From assembly GCA_017463865.1 (NCBI GenBank), contig JAFTOI010000017.1, positions 1-64,000 of the forward strand: DNA of 64,000 nt, given 5' to 3'. This DNA comes from Clostridia bacterium (GTDB lineage: Bacteria; Bacillota; Clostridia; Oscillospirales; CAG-272). The notes under the pieces are model-generated. The model worked only from the letters and a program-made list of their open reading frames with translations, was not told where the DNA came from and ran no database searches. Below, piece after piece: positions 9,565-18,188 of the stretch. The position numbers and the translations under genes are program-made. Each line of letters opens with the position of its first letter. The first letter of the stretch is position 1.

Positions 9565-10476
9565 ATGCTCGCAAAGAACAATTTCGCATCCGACGCCGAA
9601 ATGCGCGCCTATGTCGACCGCTGCGAGGCCGACTTCGAGGCGCAGCTGAACGCCGCATGTGACGCCGTCTGCGCGGTCGAGGGCCTGAAGCTCATCGGCC
9701 TGTCCGGCCCCACCTGCTCGGGCAAGACCACCACCGCCAACAAGCTCATCGCCAACCTGTCCCGCCACGGCAGAACGGTGCACATTGTCTCCATCGATGA
9801 TTTCTACTATGACCGCGACGTCCTCAACGCCCGCGCCGAGGCGACCGGGCAGGAGATCGACTACGATTCCTTCGACACCATCGACTTTGAAGCCCTGCGC
9901 GAGGTCGTGCGCGAGATCTTCACCGACGAGTCGACCGTCGTCCCGCGCTACGACTTCAAGACAGGCAAGCGCTCGGGCTATATCGAGTACGATTATGACG
10001 ACAACGACCTCTTCATTTTCGAGGGCATCCAGGCCATCTACCCCGAGATCGTTGCCCTGTTCAAGGCATACAGCTACCGCAGCGTCTATATCTGCGCCGA
10101 GTCGCCCCTCGAGCTGAACGGCCAGATCTTCGCGCCCAACGAGATCCGCTTCATGCGCCGCATGGTTCGCGACTATAATTTCCGCGGCGCATCGCCCGAG
10201 TTTACCTATTTCCTTTGGGAGAGCGTCCGGGCAAACGAGGAGAAGAATATCTACCCCTACGCCGGCACCGCCGATATCCGCATCAACTCCACCATGCCCT
10301 ACGAGCTGAATATGCTCACCCCCTACCTCACCCCCCTGCTGGCCCAGATCAAGCCCAACAGCGAACACTACACTGCTGCCCGCGAACTGATGGCCCGCCT
10401 CAACGCCGCCAATATCACCCCCATCCCCTCCGCCTACATGGCCGGCAATTCGCTGTACCACGAATTTTTGCAGTAA
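9565..10476 (+). CDS. Uridine kinase-like P-loop kinase
   Basis: A 303-residue protein of the uridine kinase/phosphoribulokinase superfamily, which phosphorylates nucleosides or related alcohols with ATP. The Walker A motif GPTCSGKT is at residues 48-55, and VSIDDFYYDRD holds the catalytic Asp region. DLFIFEGIQAIYPE follows as the Walker B-like strand. It is longer than canonical Udk (about 210 residues), with extra N- and C-terminal parts, so nucleoside specificity is uncertain. The start is set by AAAGGAG at 9552. A purine nucleoside phosphorylase downstream fits a nucleoside salvage theme. Confidence 0.82.
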   Translation: MLAKNNFASDAEMRAYVDRCEADFEAQLNAACDAVCAVEGLKLIGLSGPTCSGKTTTANKLIANLSRHGRTVHIVSIDDFYYDRDVLNARAEATGQEIDYDSFDTIDFEALREVVREIFTDESTVVPRYDFKTGKRSGYIEYDYDDNDLFIFEGIQAIYPEIVALFKAYSYRSVYICAESPLELNGQIFAPNEIRFMRRMVRDYNFRGASPEFTYFLWESVRANEEKNIYPYAGTADIRINSTMPYELNMLTPYLTPLLAQIKPNSEHYTAARELMARLNAANITPIPSAYMAGNSLYHEFLQ

Positions 10477-10478
10477 TT

Positions 10479-10590
10479 AGCCAAGTAGAGGTGGTGCCGG
10501 CGGGGGAACTTCGGCGTTTGATGATGGTAGCTCTGGCCTTTGGCCAGAGCGCCGCCGGCTCGCGCGGGAGCGCGAAAAGCCCCGATAAAA
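10479..10590 (+). repeat. Dispersed palindromic repeat, family B, copy 2
   Basis: Same segment order as 6472-6570. The outer stem is here GCCGGCGG pairing with CCGCCGGC. An extra 9-bp hairpin, GCTCTGGCC-TTT-GGCCAGAGC, occupies the position where copy 1 has a plain linker. It begins 2 bases after the kinase stop codon and ends 39 bases before the purine nucleoside phosphorylase start. Confidence 0.7.
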
Positions 10591-10629
10591 CGAAAATCTC
10601 TGTAGAATAACGAAAAAGGAACGAAGCCC

Positions 10630-11463
10630 ATGCTCGAAAAATCCCCCATCACCGACTACCGCGAAAGCGCCGACTACCTCCGCACCCGCATCGGCGTCAC
10701 GCCCGACATCGCCGTCGTCCTCGGCTCCGGTCTCGGCGCCCTCGCCGACACCCTCGAGAACCCCATCGTCATCCCCTACCGCGATATTCCGCATTTCCCC
10801 ATCTCCACCGTCTCCTACCAGAAGGGCGAGATGGTCATCGGCTGCCTCGGCGGTAAGCTGGTGCTGGCCATGAACGGCCGCTTCCACTTCTACGAGGGTT
10901 GGGAGATGTGGCAGACCGCCTACTACGTCGGCGTCCTCAAGCTGCTGGGCGTCAGCCGCCTCATCATCACCAACGCCGCCGGCGGCGTCAATGAGAATCT
11001 CGGCCCCGGCGACATCGTCTGCGTCCGCGACCATATCAAGCTGACCGCCAACTCCCCCGTCCGTGGCCAGAACATCCCCGAATTCGGCGAGCGCTTCTTC
11101 GATATGCAGCACGTTTACGATAAGCCCATGGCCGACCTCGCCCACGCCTGCGCCGAAGCGCGCGGCTTCGCTCTCACCGATGGCGTTTACGCCTTCATGA
11201 GCGGCCCGCAGTACGAGACCCCGGCTGAGATCCGCATGCTTCGCCTCCTCGGCGGCGACGTCGTCGGCATGTCGACCGTCCCCGAGATCATTGCCGCCGC
11301 CCAGTGCGGCATCAAGGTGCTCTGCCTCTCTGCCGTCACCAACATGGCTGCCGGCATCACCGGCGCCGCCATCACCGAGGAGGAGGTTCTCGAGACCGGC
11401 GCGCAGATCCGCGAGCGTTTTGTCGGCCTGCTGACCGACGTCATCACGCAGATCGGAGACTGA
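10630..11463 (+). CDS. punA: Purine nucleoside phosphorylase
   Basis: Trimeric-type PNP that splits inosine/guanosine with phosphate into base and ribose-1-phosphate. Seen in the sequence are VLGSGLGALAD (phosphate-binding loop), GRFHFYEGW, IITNAAGGVN, FMSGPQYETPAE with the purine-site region, VVGMSTVPE, and AVTNMAAG near the end. The 277-residue length is typical of PNP-I. RBS AAAGGAA lies upstream. The next gene starts one base after its stop, so the PNP and the phosphatase form a tight unit with the deaminase that follows. Confidence 0.94.
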   Translation: MLEKSPITDYRESADYLRTRIGVTPDIAVVLGSGLGALADTLENPIVIPYRDIPHFPISTVSYQKGEMVIGCLGGKLVLAMNGRFHFYEGWEMWQTAYYVGVLKLLGVSRLIITNAAGGVNENLGPGDIVCVRDHIKLTANSPVRGQNIPEFGERFFDMQHVYDKPMADLAHACAEARGFALTDGVYAFMSGPQYETPAEIRMLRLLGGDVVGMSTVPEIIAAAQCGIKVLCLSAVTNMAAGITGAAITEEEVLETGAQIRERFVGLLTDVITQIGD

Positions 11464-11464
11464 G

Positions 11465-12151
11465 ATGACGATCTATTTTGTCCGCCACGGGCATCCCAAC
11501 TATAAGGACGACTGCCTGACCGAGCTGGGCAAGCTGCAGGCCGCGGCGGCCGCGGAGCGCCTCCGCGACGCGGGGATCGAGCAGATCTATGCCTCCACCT
11601 GCGGCAGGGCCTGGGAAACCGCCGGCTATACCGCCCGCGCGCTGGGACTTGAGGTCGTGCCCTGCGGCTTCATGCGCGAGATCCGCTGGTCATCGCTCGA
11701 CGACATGCCGCTGCCTGCGGGCGGCAACCCGTGGCTGCTGGCCGACGAGCTGGCCGCGCAGGGCGAGGGCTTTGCCTCCCCCGACTGGGCGTCGCGTGAG
11801 CCCTTCTGCCGCAGCCGGATGGCTGCGTGCTGCGAGACCGTCGCGGCGGGCATTGACCGTTGGCTGAGCACCCTCGGCTACACGCGGGAAGGGGACTACT
11901 ACCGTGTCGGCGAGGATACCGACCGCACTGTGGCCATGTTCAGCCATGGCGGCTCCTCCTCGGCGGCGATGGCGCACCTGTTCAATCTGCCGTTCCCCCA
12001 GTTCTGCTCGGCTTTTCACCTCGATTTTACCTCGGTCACGGTGGTCGAGCTGTCCAATGAGAAGGGCAGGCTGGCCGCCCCGAAGTTCCTTTTGGTCGAC
12101 GATGCCCGGCATATCGACGGCCTGCACGCCGAAGTCGTCTTCGGCAACTGA
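11465..12151 (+). CDS. Histidine phosphatase family protein
   Basis: A 228-residue member of the histidine phosphatase (phosphoglycerate mutase-like) superfamily. The phosphohistidine motif RHG is at residues 7-9. A second catalytic His lies in MFSHGGSS, and CGRAWETA supplies the conserved Arg region. The middle insert (about residues 75-120) is longer than in cobalamin phosphatases, and specificity cannot be read from the sequence. Its position between PNP and an MtaD-type deaminase suggests a nucleotide-salvage context. Confidence 0.82.
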   Translation: MTIYFVRHGHPNYKDDCLTELGKLQAAAAAERLRDAGIEQIYASTCGRAWETAGYTARALGLEVVPCGFMREIRWSSLDDMPLPAGGNPWLLADELAAQGEGFASPDWASREPFCRSRMAACCETVAAGIDRWLSTLGYTREGDYYRVGEDTDRTVAMFSHGGSSSAAMAHLFNLPFPQFCSAFHLDFTSVTVVELSNEKGRLAAPKFLLVDDARHIDGLHAEVVFGN

Positions 12152-12178
12152 ACCCCCAACTGCTGATTGGAGACTGTT

Positions 12179-13468
12179 ATGAAAACCATTATCCGCAACG
12201 TCCGCATCCCCGCCGTCTTCGGCTTCGGGACTACTCCCGTCGACGTCGCTGTCGAGGGCGCGTACATCACCGCCGTCGGCGCTGACCTGCCCGCAGAGCC
12301 GGCGGACAAGCTGGTCGACGGCCGCGGCGATCTGCTGCTGCCCGGCTTCGTCAATACCCACTGCCACGCCGCCATGACCCTCTTCCGGGGCTACGGCGAG
12401 GATCTGCCCCTGTCGCGCTGGCTCAATGAACGCATTTTCCCCGCCGAGGATCGCCTCACAACCGAGTCGGTCTACTGGGGTTCGATGCTGGCCATCGCCG
12501 AGATGATCCGCAACGGCGTTACCTCCTTCTCGGATATGTACTTCTTCTGCCCCGAGACGGCGCAGGCCGCGCTTGAGACCGGCATCAAGGCCAATATCTC
12601 GCGCTCGCTCGTCTCCTTCGCCGACGGCATCAAGCTGAGCGAGGACACCCGCTTCAAGGAAGCGGTCGAGCTGGCCGACGCCTACCACGGCGCGGGGGAG
12701 GGAAGAATCCGCGTCGACTTCTCGCTCCACGCCGAGTACACCAACCGCCCCGATTACTGCGCCGCCGTCAGCGAATACGCCGCGTCTCGCGGCCTCGGCA
12801 TGCAGATCCATCTCTCCGAGACCGAGGACGAGCATAACGCCTGCATCGAGCGCCACGGCAAGACCCCTGCCGCCTTTTTGGCTGACCTCGGCGTCTTCCG
12901 CTGTCCCACCACCGCTGCCCACTGCGTCTGGGTGACCGACGAGGACATCGAGCTCCTCCGCGCCCACGGCGTCACCGCCGCGCATAACCCGACCAGCAAC
13001 CTCAAGCTGGGCTCGGGCGTCATGCCCCTGCGCAAGCTGCTTGACGGCGGCGTCAACGTCGCCCTCGGCACCGACGGCGCGGCTTCGAACAACACCCTCG
13101 ACGTCCTGCGTGAGCTGCGCCTTTGTGCCATCCTGCACAAGGGCATCAATCGTCAGGCTGACATCACCACCGCCGCCGAGATGCTTCCTCTCGCCACCGT
13201 GAACGGTGCGCGGGCACAGGGCCGCCCCGACTGCGGCACCATCGCTGTCGGTGCGCGGGCTGACCTCATCCTCCTCGATCTCTCCGCTCCCCACAACATC
13301 CCCGCCTACGACCTCGACGCCACCGTTGCCTACAGCGCAGAGTCGTCCGATGTCCGCATGACCATGGTCGACGGACGCATACTCTGGGCCGACGGCGCAT
13401 ATACATCCATTGATGTCGAGCGCCTGCGCCGCGAGGCCGGCCGCGTCATCGCCCACTATTTTGACTGA
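12179..13468 (+). CDS. mtaD: Amidohydrolase, 5-methylthioadenosine/S-adenosylhomocysteine deaminase type
   Basis: Metal-dependent deaminase of the TrzN/MtaD/Ssn group. Zinc ligands are H61 and H63 in VNTHCHAAM, a His in MQIHLSETEDEH, a His in TAAHCVWV and the Asp in LGTDGAASN. AHNPTSNLKLGSG is diagnostic of the MtaD/GuaD branch. The ATG at 12179 is preferred over an upstream TTG because TTGGAG lies seven bases before it. Adjacent to PNP, it probably deaminates adenosine-type compounds to inosine-type products; the exact substrate is inference. Confidence 0.88.
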   Translation: MKTIIRNVRIPAVFGFGTTPVDVAVEGAYITAVGADLPAEPADKLVDGRGDLLLPGFVNTHCHAAMTLFRGYGEDLPLSRWLNERIFPAEDRLTTESVYWGSMLAIAEMIRNGVTSFSDMYFFCPETAQAALETGIKANISRSLVSFADGIKLSEDTRFKEAVELADAYHGAGEGRIRVDFSLHAEYTNRPDYCAAVSEYAASRGLGMQIHLSETEDEHNACIERHGKTPAAFLADLGVFRCPTTAAHCVWVTDEDIELLRAHGVTAAHNPTSNLKLGSGVMPLRKLLDGGVNVALGTDGAASNNTLDVLRELRLCAILHKGINRQADITTAAEMLPLATVNGARAQGRPDCGTIAVGARADLILLDLSAPHNIPAYDLDATVAYSAESSDVRMTMVDGRILWADGAYTSIDVERLRREAGRVIAHYFD

Positions 13469-13482
13469 GCCGAGGTGAGGGT

Positions 13483-15126
13483 TTGAAACCGACTTCCGCC
13501 CATCCTGCCCGCGCGTCCCAAAAGAGCGCGGGCAAGGTCTTCTTTTCCGGCGTCCTGGTGCTGGCGCTGTCCACCGTGACGGTCAAGCTGATCGGCCTTT
13601 TGCTGAAGATCCTCCTCTTCGACCATCTCGGCGAGGACGGCATGGCGTATTTCAACGCCGCCTACACCATCTACGCCGCCTTCTTCATCCTTTCGACCGC
13701 CGGCTTCCCGGTCGCCGTCTCGATCATGATCTCCGAGAGCCGCGCGAAGGGGGATGTCCGCCGGGTGCGGCAGATCTTTTGGATCGCGCTGGCCCTCTTC
13801 GTCGCCATCGGCTTCGCGGGGACAGCTGTCATGTTCGGTGGCGCGGACTTCTTCGCTGCGCGCATGAATATGCCCGGCGCCGCGTCGGCCATCCGTGCCA
13901 TCGGGCCGACCCTCTTCTTCATCTGCATCTCGAGCGCCATCCGCGGCTATTTCCAGGGCTATCAGGTGATGATGCCCACCGCCATCTCGCAGATCATCGA
14001 GTCGGCCGGCAAGCTCTTCATCGGTCTTGTGCTGGCGAAATACGCCATCGACCGGGGCTATGATACCCCCACCGTCGCCGCCTACGCCATCACCGGCCTG
14101 ACCGTCGGTGTCGCGGTGTCGATGCTCTTTCTCATCGGCACGCGCATCCTCTACCACCCGCGCGACGAGCTGGTCTGCGAAGCGCCGGTCGAGCGCAATG
14201 GCGCCATCCTGCGCCGGCTGGTCGCCATCGCCGTGCCGGTCACCATCAGCGCGCTGGTGCAGAGCCTGACCCAGCTGATCGACACCATGCTCATCGTCAA
14301 CCGTCTGGGTGATGCTGGCTTCGTCTCCGGCGTGGCCGAGCGGATGTACGGCAACTATACCACCCTCGTCATCCCCCTCTTCAACCTGCCGCCTGCGCTG
14401 ATCAACCCCATTTCGCTGGCCCTTGTCCCCATGCTGACCCTCGCCATCAAGAGCGGCAACCGCGCCCGCATGCGGGAGGTCATGGACTCGGCCCTGCGGC
14501 TGGCCGTGCTGATCGCGCTCCCCTGCGCCATCGGCCTGTCGGTCTTCAGCCGGCAGATCCTCGAACTGCTCTTTCCGGGCAAGACCGAGTCGGTCGCCAT
14601 GGCCGCACCCCTGCTGTCGCTGCTGGCCCTCTCCATCTTCTTCGTCGGCCTGACCAGCGTCACCAATGGCATCCTGCAGGCCTACGGCCACGAGCGCAAG
14701 CCCATCTACTCGATGCTGGCTGGCTCGGCCGTGAAGCTGGTCGCCAGCTATATCCTCATCGGCATCCCCGCCGTCAACCTCTACGGCGCACCCATCGGCA
14801 CCTTCCTCTGCCACATGACGGTCACAGCGGTCAACTTCTACTTCATCGCCAAATACACCGGCGACCTCGCCGGCGTGCGGCATATCTTCGCCAAGCCCCT
14901 CATCGCCGCCCTCGCCTCGGTCGGCGGCGCGCTGGGCACCTATCTCCTCCTTGCCCATGCCCTCGGCCAGTCCCGCCTCCTCACCATCGCCGCCATCCTC
15001 GCCGCCGTCGTCCTGTATGCCCTGCTCATCCTCCTCATGCGCGCCGTCAGCGAAGCCGATGTGCAAATGCTCCCCGGGGGCGAAAAGATCGCGCGGCTGC
15101 TGAAACGCATGCGGTTGCTCAAATAG
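13483..15126 (+). CDS. spoVB: SpoVB-type polysaccharide/lipid II flippase (MOP superfamily)
   Basis: An integral membrane protein of 547 residues with about 14 hydrophobic segments, of the oligosaccharidyl-lipid flippase family. It matches the SpoVB/MurJ-like group by the STAGFPVAVSIMISE region and by position: SpoVB lies directly upstream of MazG, HU/RqcP, YabP, YabQ and DivIC, as in Bacillus. It likely moves peptidoglycan precursors during spore cortex or cell wall synthesis. The start is a TTG with GAGGTGAGG immediately before it. Confidence 0.88.
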   Translation: MKPTSAHPARASQKSAGKVFFSGVLVLALSTVTVKLIGLLLKILLFDHLGEDGMAYFNAAYTIYAAFFILSTAGFPVAVSIMISESRAKGDVRRVRQIFWIALALFVAIGFAGTAVMFGGADFFAARMNMPGAASAIRAIGPTLFFICISSAIRGYFQGYQVMMPTAISQIIESAGKLFIGLVLAKYAIDRGYDTPTVAAYAITGLTVGVAVSMLFLIGTRILYHPRDELVCEAPVERNGAILRRLVAIAVPVTISALVQSLTQLIDTMLIVNRLGDAGFVSGVAERMYGNYTTLVIPLFNLPPALINPISLALVPMLTLAIKSGNRARMREVMDSALRLAVLIALPCAIGLSVFSRQILELLFPGKTESVAMAAPLLSLLALSIFFVGLTSVTNGILQAYGHERKPIYSMLAGSAVKLVASYILIGIPAVNLYGAPIGTFLCHMTVTAVNFYFIAKYTGDLAGVRHIFAKPLIAALASVGGALGTYLLLAHALGQSRLLTIAAILAAVVLYALLILLMRAVSEADVQMLPGGEKIARLLKRMRLLK

Positions 15127-15140
15127 ACATGATTGGGGGT

Positions 15141-15264
15141 ACACCTCATCAGTCGGCTGCGCCGACAGCTTCCCCTCAAGGGGAAGCCTTTGGGCTAAGC
15201 TGACCGGAAAGCCTTCCCCTTGAGGGGAACGTGGCTTTGCCCGCGGCAAAGACGGATGAGGTGT
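15141..15264 (+). repeat. Cloverleaf repeat family A, copy 2 (long form)
   Basis: Ends are CACCTCATCAGTC and GACGGATGAGGTG. The left arm is GTCGGC-TGC-GCCGAC, differing from other copies yet still self-pairing. Two CTTCCCCTCAAGGGGAAG-type palindromes are separated by about 22 bases. The right arm is CTTTGCC-CGC-GGCAAAG. It lies 43 bases before mazG. Confidence 0.85.
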
Positions 15265-15307
15265 CCCCGCGCAACCTAAATCATACTGCAAAAGTAAAGG
15301 AATTATC

Positions 15308-16093
15308 ATGGAAAACATCAAACAAGCCGTCGCCGCTCTTCTGGCGAAGGACACCTATACCTTCGATGACCTCCGCACCATCATGGCCATCCTCCGCAGC
15401 GAAGGCGGCTGTCCCTGGGACCGCGAGCAGACCCACCGCAGCATCCGCCAGAACTTCATCGAGGAGACCTACGAGGTCATCGAAGCAATCGACACCGAAG
15501 ACCCGAAGCTCTTACGTGAGGAGCTTGGCGACGTCCTGCTGCAGGTCATCTTCCACGCCCGCATGGAGGAGGAGGCCGGCCGCTTCAACATCGACGACGT
15601 CGCCAACGACATCTGCGCCAAGCTGATCCACCGCCACCCCCACATCTTCGGCTCGGTGCGGGCCGACACCACCGACCAGGTGCTGGCCAATTGGGAAGCC
15701 ATCAAGGCCGACGAGAAGGCCCGCGTCACCGTCTCGGATAAGCTCCGCGCTATCCCGCCCATGCTGCCCGCCCTCATGCGCGCGGAGAAGGTCGGCAAAA
15801 AGTCGAACCTCGACGCTGCCGACAGCGCGGCTGATGCCGACTCCGCGCTCAATGCCGTTATCGCCGCCGCTCAGGCCCTCGCCGACGCCGATGAAGCCGA
15901 CCGCGAGTGCCGCCTCGGCGAGCTGCTCTTCGCCGCTGTCACCGCCGGCCGCAAAATGGGCCTCGAGGCCGAGGTCGCCCTCACCCGCGAGACCGACCGC
16001 CGCATCGCCGACTACGCCGCCCTCGAAGCCGCCCTCAACGCCGATCCGGCCGCCGACGCGGACGCACTCTGGCACGCCCTGCGGAAAAATTGA
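15308..16093 (+). CDS. mazG: Nucleoside triphosphate pyrophosphohydrolase MazG
   Basis: MazG removes pyrophosphate from NTPs and dNTPs and cleans the nucleotide pool. The first MazG domain has CPWDREQTHRSIRQN, the metal-binding EETYE and EELGD pairs, and HRHPHIFG. A second, weaker all-alpha copy occupies the C-terminal half (LGELLFAAVTAGRKMG), as in full-length MazG. The length of 261 residues is normal. It occupies the yabN position between spoVB and hup/rqcP. Confidence 0.94.
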   Translation: MENIKQAVAALLAKDTYTFDDLRTIMAILRSEGGCPWDREQTHRSIRQNFIEETYEVIEAIDTEDPKLLREELGDVLLQVIFHARMEEEAGRFNIDDVANDICAKLIHRHPHIFGSVRADTTDQVLANWEAIKADEKARVTVSDKLRAIPPMLPALMRAEKVGKKSNLDAADSAADADSALNAVIAAAQALADADEADRECRLGELLFAAVTAGRKMGLEAEVALTRETDRRIADYAALEAALNADPAADADALWHALRKN

Positions 16094-16133
16094 AAAAAAA
16101 TTGGATTTTTCGCCGAAAATCTGCAAAAAGCTC

Positions 16134-16162
16134 TTGATATGCCGCCGGAAAAATGGTATACT
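16134..16162 (+). promoter_or_regulatory. Sigma-A-type promoter for hup
   Basis: TTGATA (-35) and TATACT (-10) are separated by exactly 17 bases. This lies downstream of mazG and 78 bases before the HU start, so the nucleoid protein can be expressed independently of the upstream operon. Confidence 0.75.
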
Positions 16163-16184
16163 ATACAAGCAAGTATCAAGTTTG

Positions 16185-16207
16185 ATCCGCGGCCTTTTTG
16201 CGCGGAT
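16185..16207 (+). promoter_or_regulatory. Stem-loop in the hup 5' leader
   Basis: ATCCGCG and CGCGGAT pair across a 9-base loop and are followed by a run of five T residues, 33 bases before the HU start. The shape resembles a weak intrinsic terminator and could attenuate or stabilise the hup transcript. Function is not demonstrated. Confidence 0.35.
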
Positions 16208-16239
16208 TTTTCATCATTTCAAAACGAAGGAGTATCACC

Positions 16240-16512
16240 ATGAATAAAACCCAGCTCATCGAAGCCGTTGCCAAGGAAAGCAACCTCAAGAAGAAGGACG
16301 CAGAGGCAGCCGTCAACGCCCTGCTCAACACCATCGAGACTACCCTCCGCGAGGGCGAGAAGGTCCAGATCGTCGGCTTCGGCACCTTTGAAGTTAAGAC
16401 CCGCGAGGCACATCAGGGCCGCAACCCCGCCACCGGTGAGAGCATCATGATCCCCGCCTCCAAGCACCCGTCCTTCTCCGCCGGTAAGGCCCTCAAGGAC
16501 GCGCTGAAATAA
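16240..16512 (+). CDS. hup: Nucleoid-associated DNA-binding protein HU
   Basis: A 90-residue histone-like protein that bends and compacts DNA. Its N-terminus [14 protein letters not shown] and the DNA-contacting arm region [13 protein letters not shown] with GRNPATGE are typical. The length is exactly that of the family. The ATG at 16240 has GAAGGAG upstream; an in-frame extension to 16198 is not expected. rqcP follows 3 bases after the stop. Confidence 0.97.
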   Translation: MNKTQLIEAVAKESNLKKKDAEAAVNALLNTIETTLREGEKVQIVGFGTFEVKTREAHQGRNPATGESIMIPASKHPSFSAGKALKDALK

Positions 16513-16515
16513 GCC

Positions 16516-16758
16516 ATGCGGCTGGACAAGTTCCTCAAGGTATCCCGCATCATCAAGCGCCGCACGGTCGCCAATGATGCCTGCGATACCGAGCATGTCA
16601 CCGTCAACGGCCGCCGCGCCAAGGCCTCCTACGACGTCAAGGAAAACGACATCGTCGAGATTACCTTCGGTGAGCGCACCATGCGCATCCGCGTCCTCGA
16701 CGTGCGAGAGCATGTGGCCAAAGCCGATGCCGCCGCACTGTACGAGGTTCTCGACTGA
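16516..16758 (+). CDS. rqcP: S4-domain RNA-binding protein RqcP (YabO/Hsp15-like)
   Basis: An 80-residue S4 RNA-binding protein. MRLDKFLKVSRIIKRRTVAN is the standard S4 start, and VNGRRAKASYDV follows. Bacillus RqcP (YabO) works with RqcH in ribosome-associated quality control, binding 50S subunits that carry stalled peptidyl-tRNA during poly-alanine tailing. The location between hup and yabP matches the conserved gene order and supports the assignment. No rqcH gene is in the window. Confidence 0.9.
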   Translation: MRLDKFLKVSRIIKRRTVANDACDTEHVTVNGRRAKASYDVKENDIVEITFGERTMRIRVLDVREHVAKADAAALYEVLD

Positions 16759-16819
16759 CCCCAGGCATATTTTTCCGGCCCCCCGCATAGGATAGAATAC
16801 TACCGCCCGGGAGGTCACC

Positions 16820-17095
16820 ATGAACGAACCCAAACCCAGCCTGCCCCATGCCATCACCCTGCGTGACCGCGCACAGCTGCAGATCAGCGGTGTCTGCGAG
16901 GTCATCAGCTTCGACGACGCCAGCGTCGTGCTGCGCACGACCCGCGGCGCGATGACGGTCGAAGGGGAAAATCTGCATGTTTCCACCCTCGATATCGACC
17001 GCGGCGAGGTCATCCTCGACGGCACGGTCAACGGCATCTATTACACCGGCGACGGCAGCGAGAAGTCCGGCTTCTTCGCCCGCCTCTTCGGCTGA
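16820..17095 (+). CDS. yabP: Sporulation protein YabP
   Basis: A 91-residue protein of the YabP/YqfC family, needed for spore coat or cortex assembly in Bacillus. The all-beta pattern HAITLRDRAQLQISGVCEVISFDD, then MTVEGENLHVSTLDIDRGEVILDG, is characteristic. RBS GGGAGG lies before the ATG. The stop codon overlaps the yabQ start by one base, implying coupling. Expression is expected from a mother-cell sigma factor, but no such promoter could be recognised with confidence. Confidence 0.92.
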   Translation: MNEPKPSLPHAITLRDRAQLQISGVCEVISFDDASVVLRTTRGAMTVEGENLHVSTLDIDRGEVILDGTVNGIYYTGDGSEKSGFFARLFG

Positions 17096-17685
17096 TGCTG
17101 ACGACGTCCCCCGCCGAGCTGCTCCGCCTCTTCTGGGGAGGGCTGTTCCTCGGCCTTGCGTTTGCCGCTGTCTATGATGTACTGCGCATTACCCGCGTCC
17201 TCATGGGCGAGACATACGGGAGCCGTGCCGCCGGGCGACTTGCCGCCCTGCCGATGCCTCCCGCCGCCAGGACGCACGGCGGCCGTTTCGGCCGACGGCT
17301 GCGCGATCTGCTGGTCAACCTGGAGGATCTGCTCTATTTCCTCTGTGTCGGCGTCACTGTGGCGGTCTATCTCTCGGCTGCCAACCACGGCCGCGTCCGC
17401 TGGCTGGCCTTCGCCGGGATTGCGCTGGGCTTTCTGTTCTGGCGGCTGACTGCGGGAAGGATGATCATCGCCTGTTCCGCCGCCATCGCGGCTCTGCTGC
17501 GCTTTGCGGTCGGCTGGATCCTCTGGTGCATCTGCCGCCCGTTCGTCTGGCTTGGGCGTCTCATCGCCGGCCGTCTGCGTGCGCTCTGGCTTTGGCTGTA
17601 TCTGCCCGCCTACACTCGCCGGACGACCCGGCAATGCCTGCGCCGGCTTACACGCGCTTTTTCCAAATTTGAGATGGAGGGATGA
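17095..17685 (+). CDS. yabQ: Spore cortex biosynthesis protein YabQ
   Basis: A polytopic membrane protein of 196 residues with hydrophobic segments near residues 13-30, 77-97, 100-120 and 123-150, ending in a basic tail. YabQ is required for spore cortex formation in Bacillus. The identification rests on the membrane profile and on its place between yabP (one-base overlap) and divIC (four-base overlap). It is basic and somewhat longer at the C-terminus than the Bacillus protein. Confidence 0.85.
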   Translation: MLTTSPAELLRLFWGGLFLGLAFAAVYDVLRITRVLMGETYGSRAAGRLAALPMPPAARTHGGRFGRRLRDLLVNLEDLLYFLCVGVTVAVYLSAANHGRVRWLAFAGIALGFLFWRLTAGRMIIACSAAIAALLRFAVGWILWCICRPFVWLGRLIAGRLRALWLWLYLPAYTRRTTRQCLRRLTRAFSKFEMEG

Positions 17686-18038
17686 ACATGAAACAGGATC
17701 GACTCATGCCCGAGCCTGCCGCGCCGCTCTATGCCGTGCCGCAGTCGGATGAGGATACGCCCCATGCGGGCGGCAGTATCTTTGTCCGCATGGCTATCCT
17801 TGCCCTTCTGGTCAGCACCCTCATCCTGGCTGCCCGCCTGCTGATGGAGTATAACGACCTGCGCGAAGAGGCAGCCGCCCTGCGTGCCGAGATCGCCGAT
17901 ACCGAGCAGAGCATCGAGGCCCTGCAGGATCAGCTCGACGCCCCCTTCGATGACGATTACGTCATCAAGATCGCCAAGGAAAAGCTCAACCTCAGTCTGC
18001 CGCAGGAGATCATCTTTTACAACGACCTCAATGAATAA
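17682..18038 (+). CDS. divIC: Septum formation initiator DivIC/FtsB family protein
   Basis: A 118-residue bitopic membrane protein with a cytoplasmic N-terminus of about 30 residues, one membrane segment (FVRMAILALLVSTLILAARL) and an extracytoplasmic coiled coil (EYNDLREEAAALRAEIAD onward). A short globular tail follows (DDDYVIKIAKEKLNLSLPQE). DivIC/FtsB joins FtsL and DivIB/FtsQ in the divisome. It overlaps yabQ by four bases. It is the last gene of the conserved spoVB-to-divIC block. Confidence 0.9.
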   Translation: MNMKQDRLMPEPAAPLYAVPQSDEDTPHAGGSIFVRMAILALLVSTLILAARLLMEYNDLREEAAALRAEIADTEQSIEALQDQLDAPFDDDYVIKIAKEKLNLSLPQEIIFYNDLNE

Positions 18039-18188
18039 GCCTGTCTGCCGCAGCAGCCGTGCATCGGTTCGCTGCGGTAAAATTTTTTTTAATTTTTTTG
18101 CGAAAAACATGAAACAAAATCGAATTTTTTACGTCTAAAGAAGAAAATCCCTTTTTGATCCGCGGGGATTCCCCCGCAAGGAGAACCA

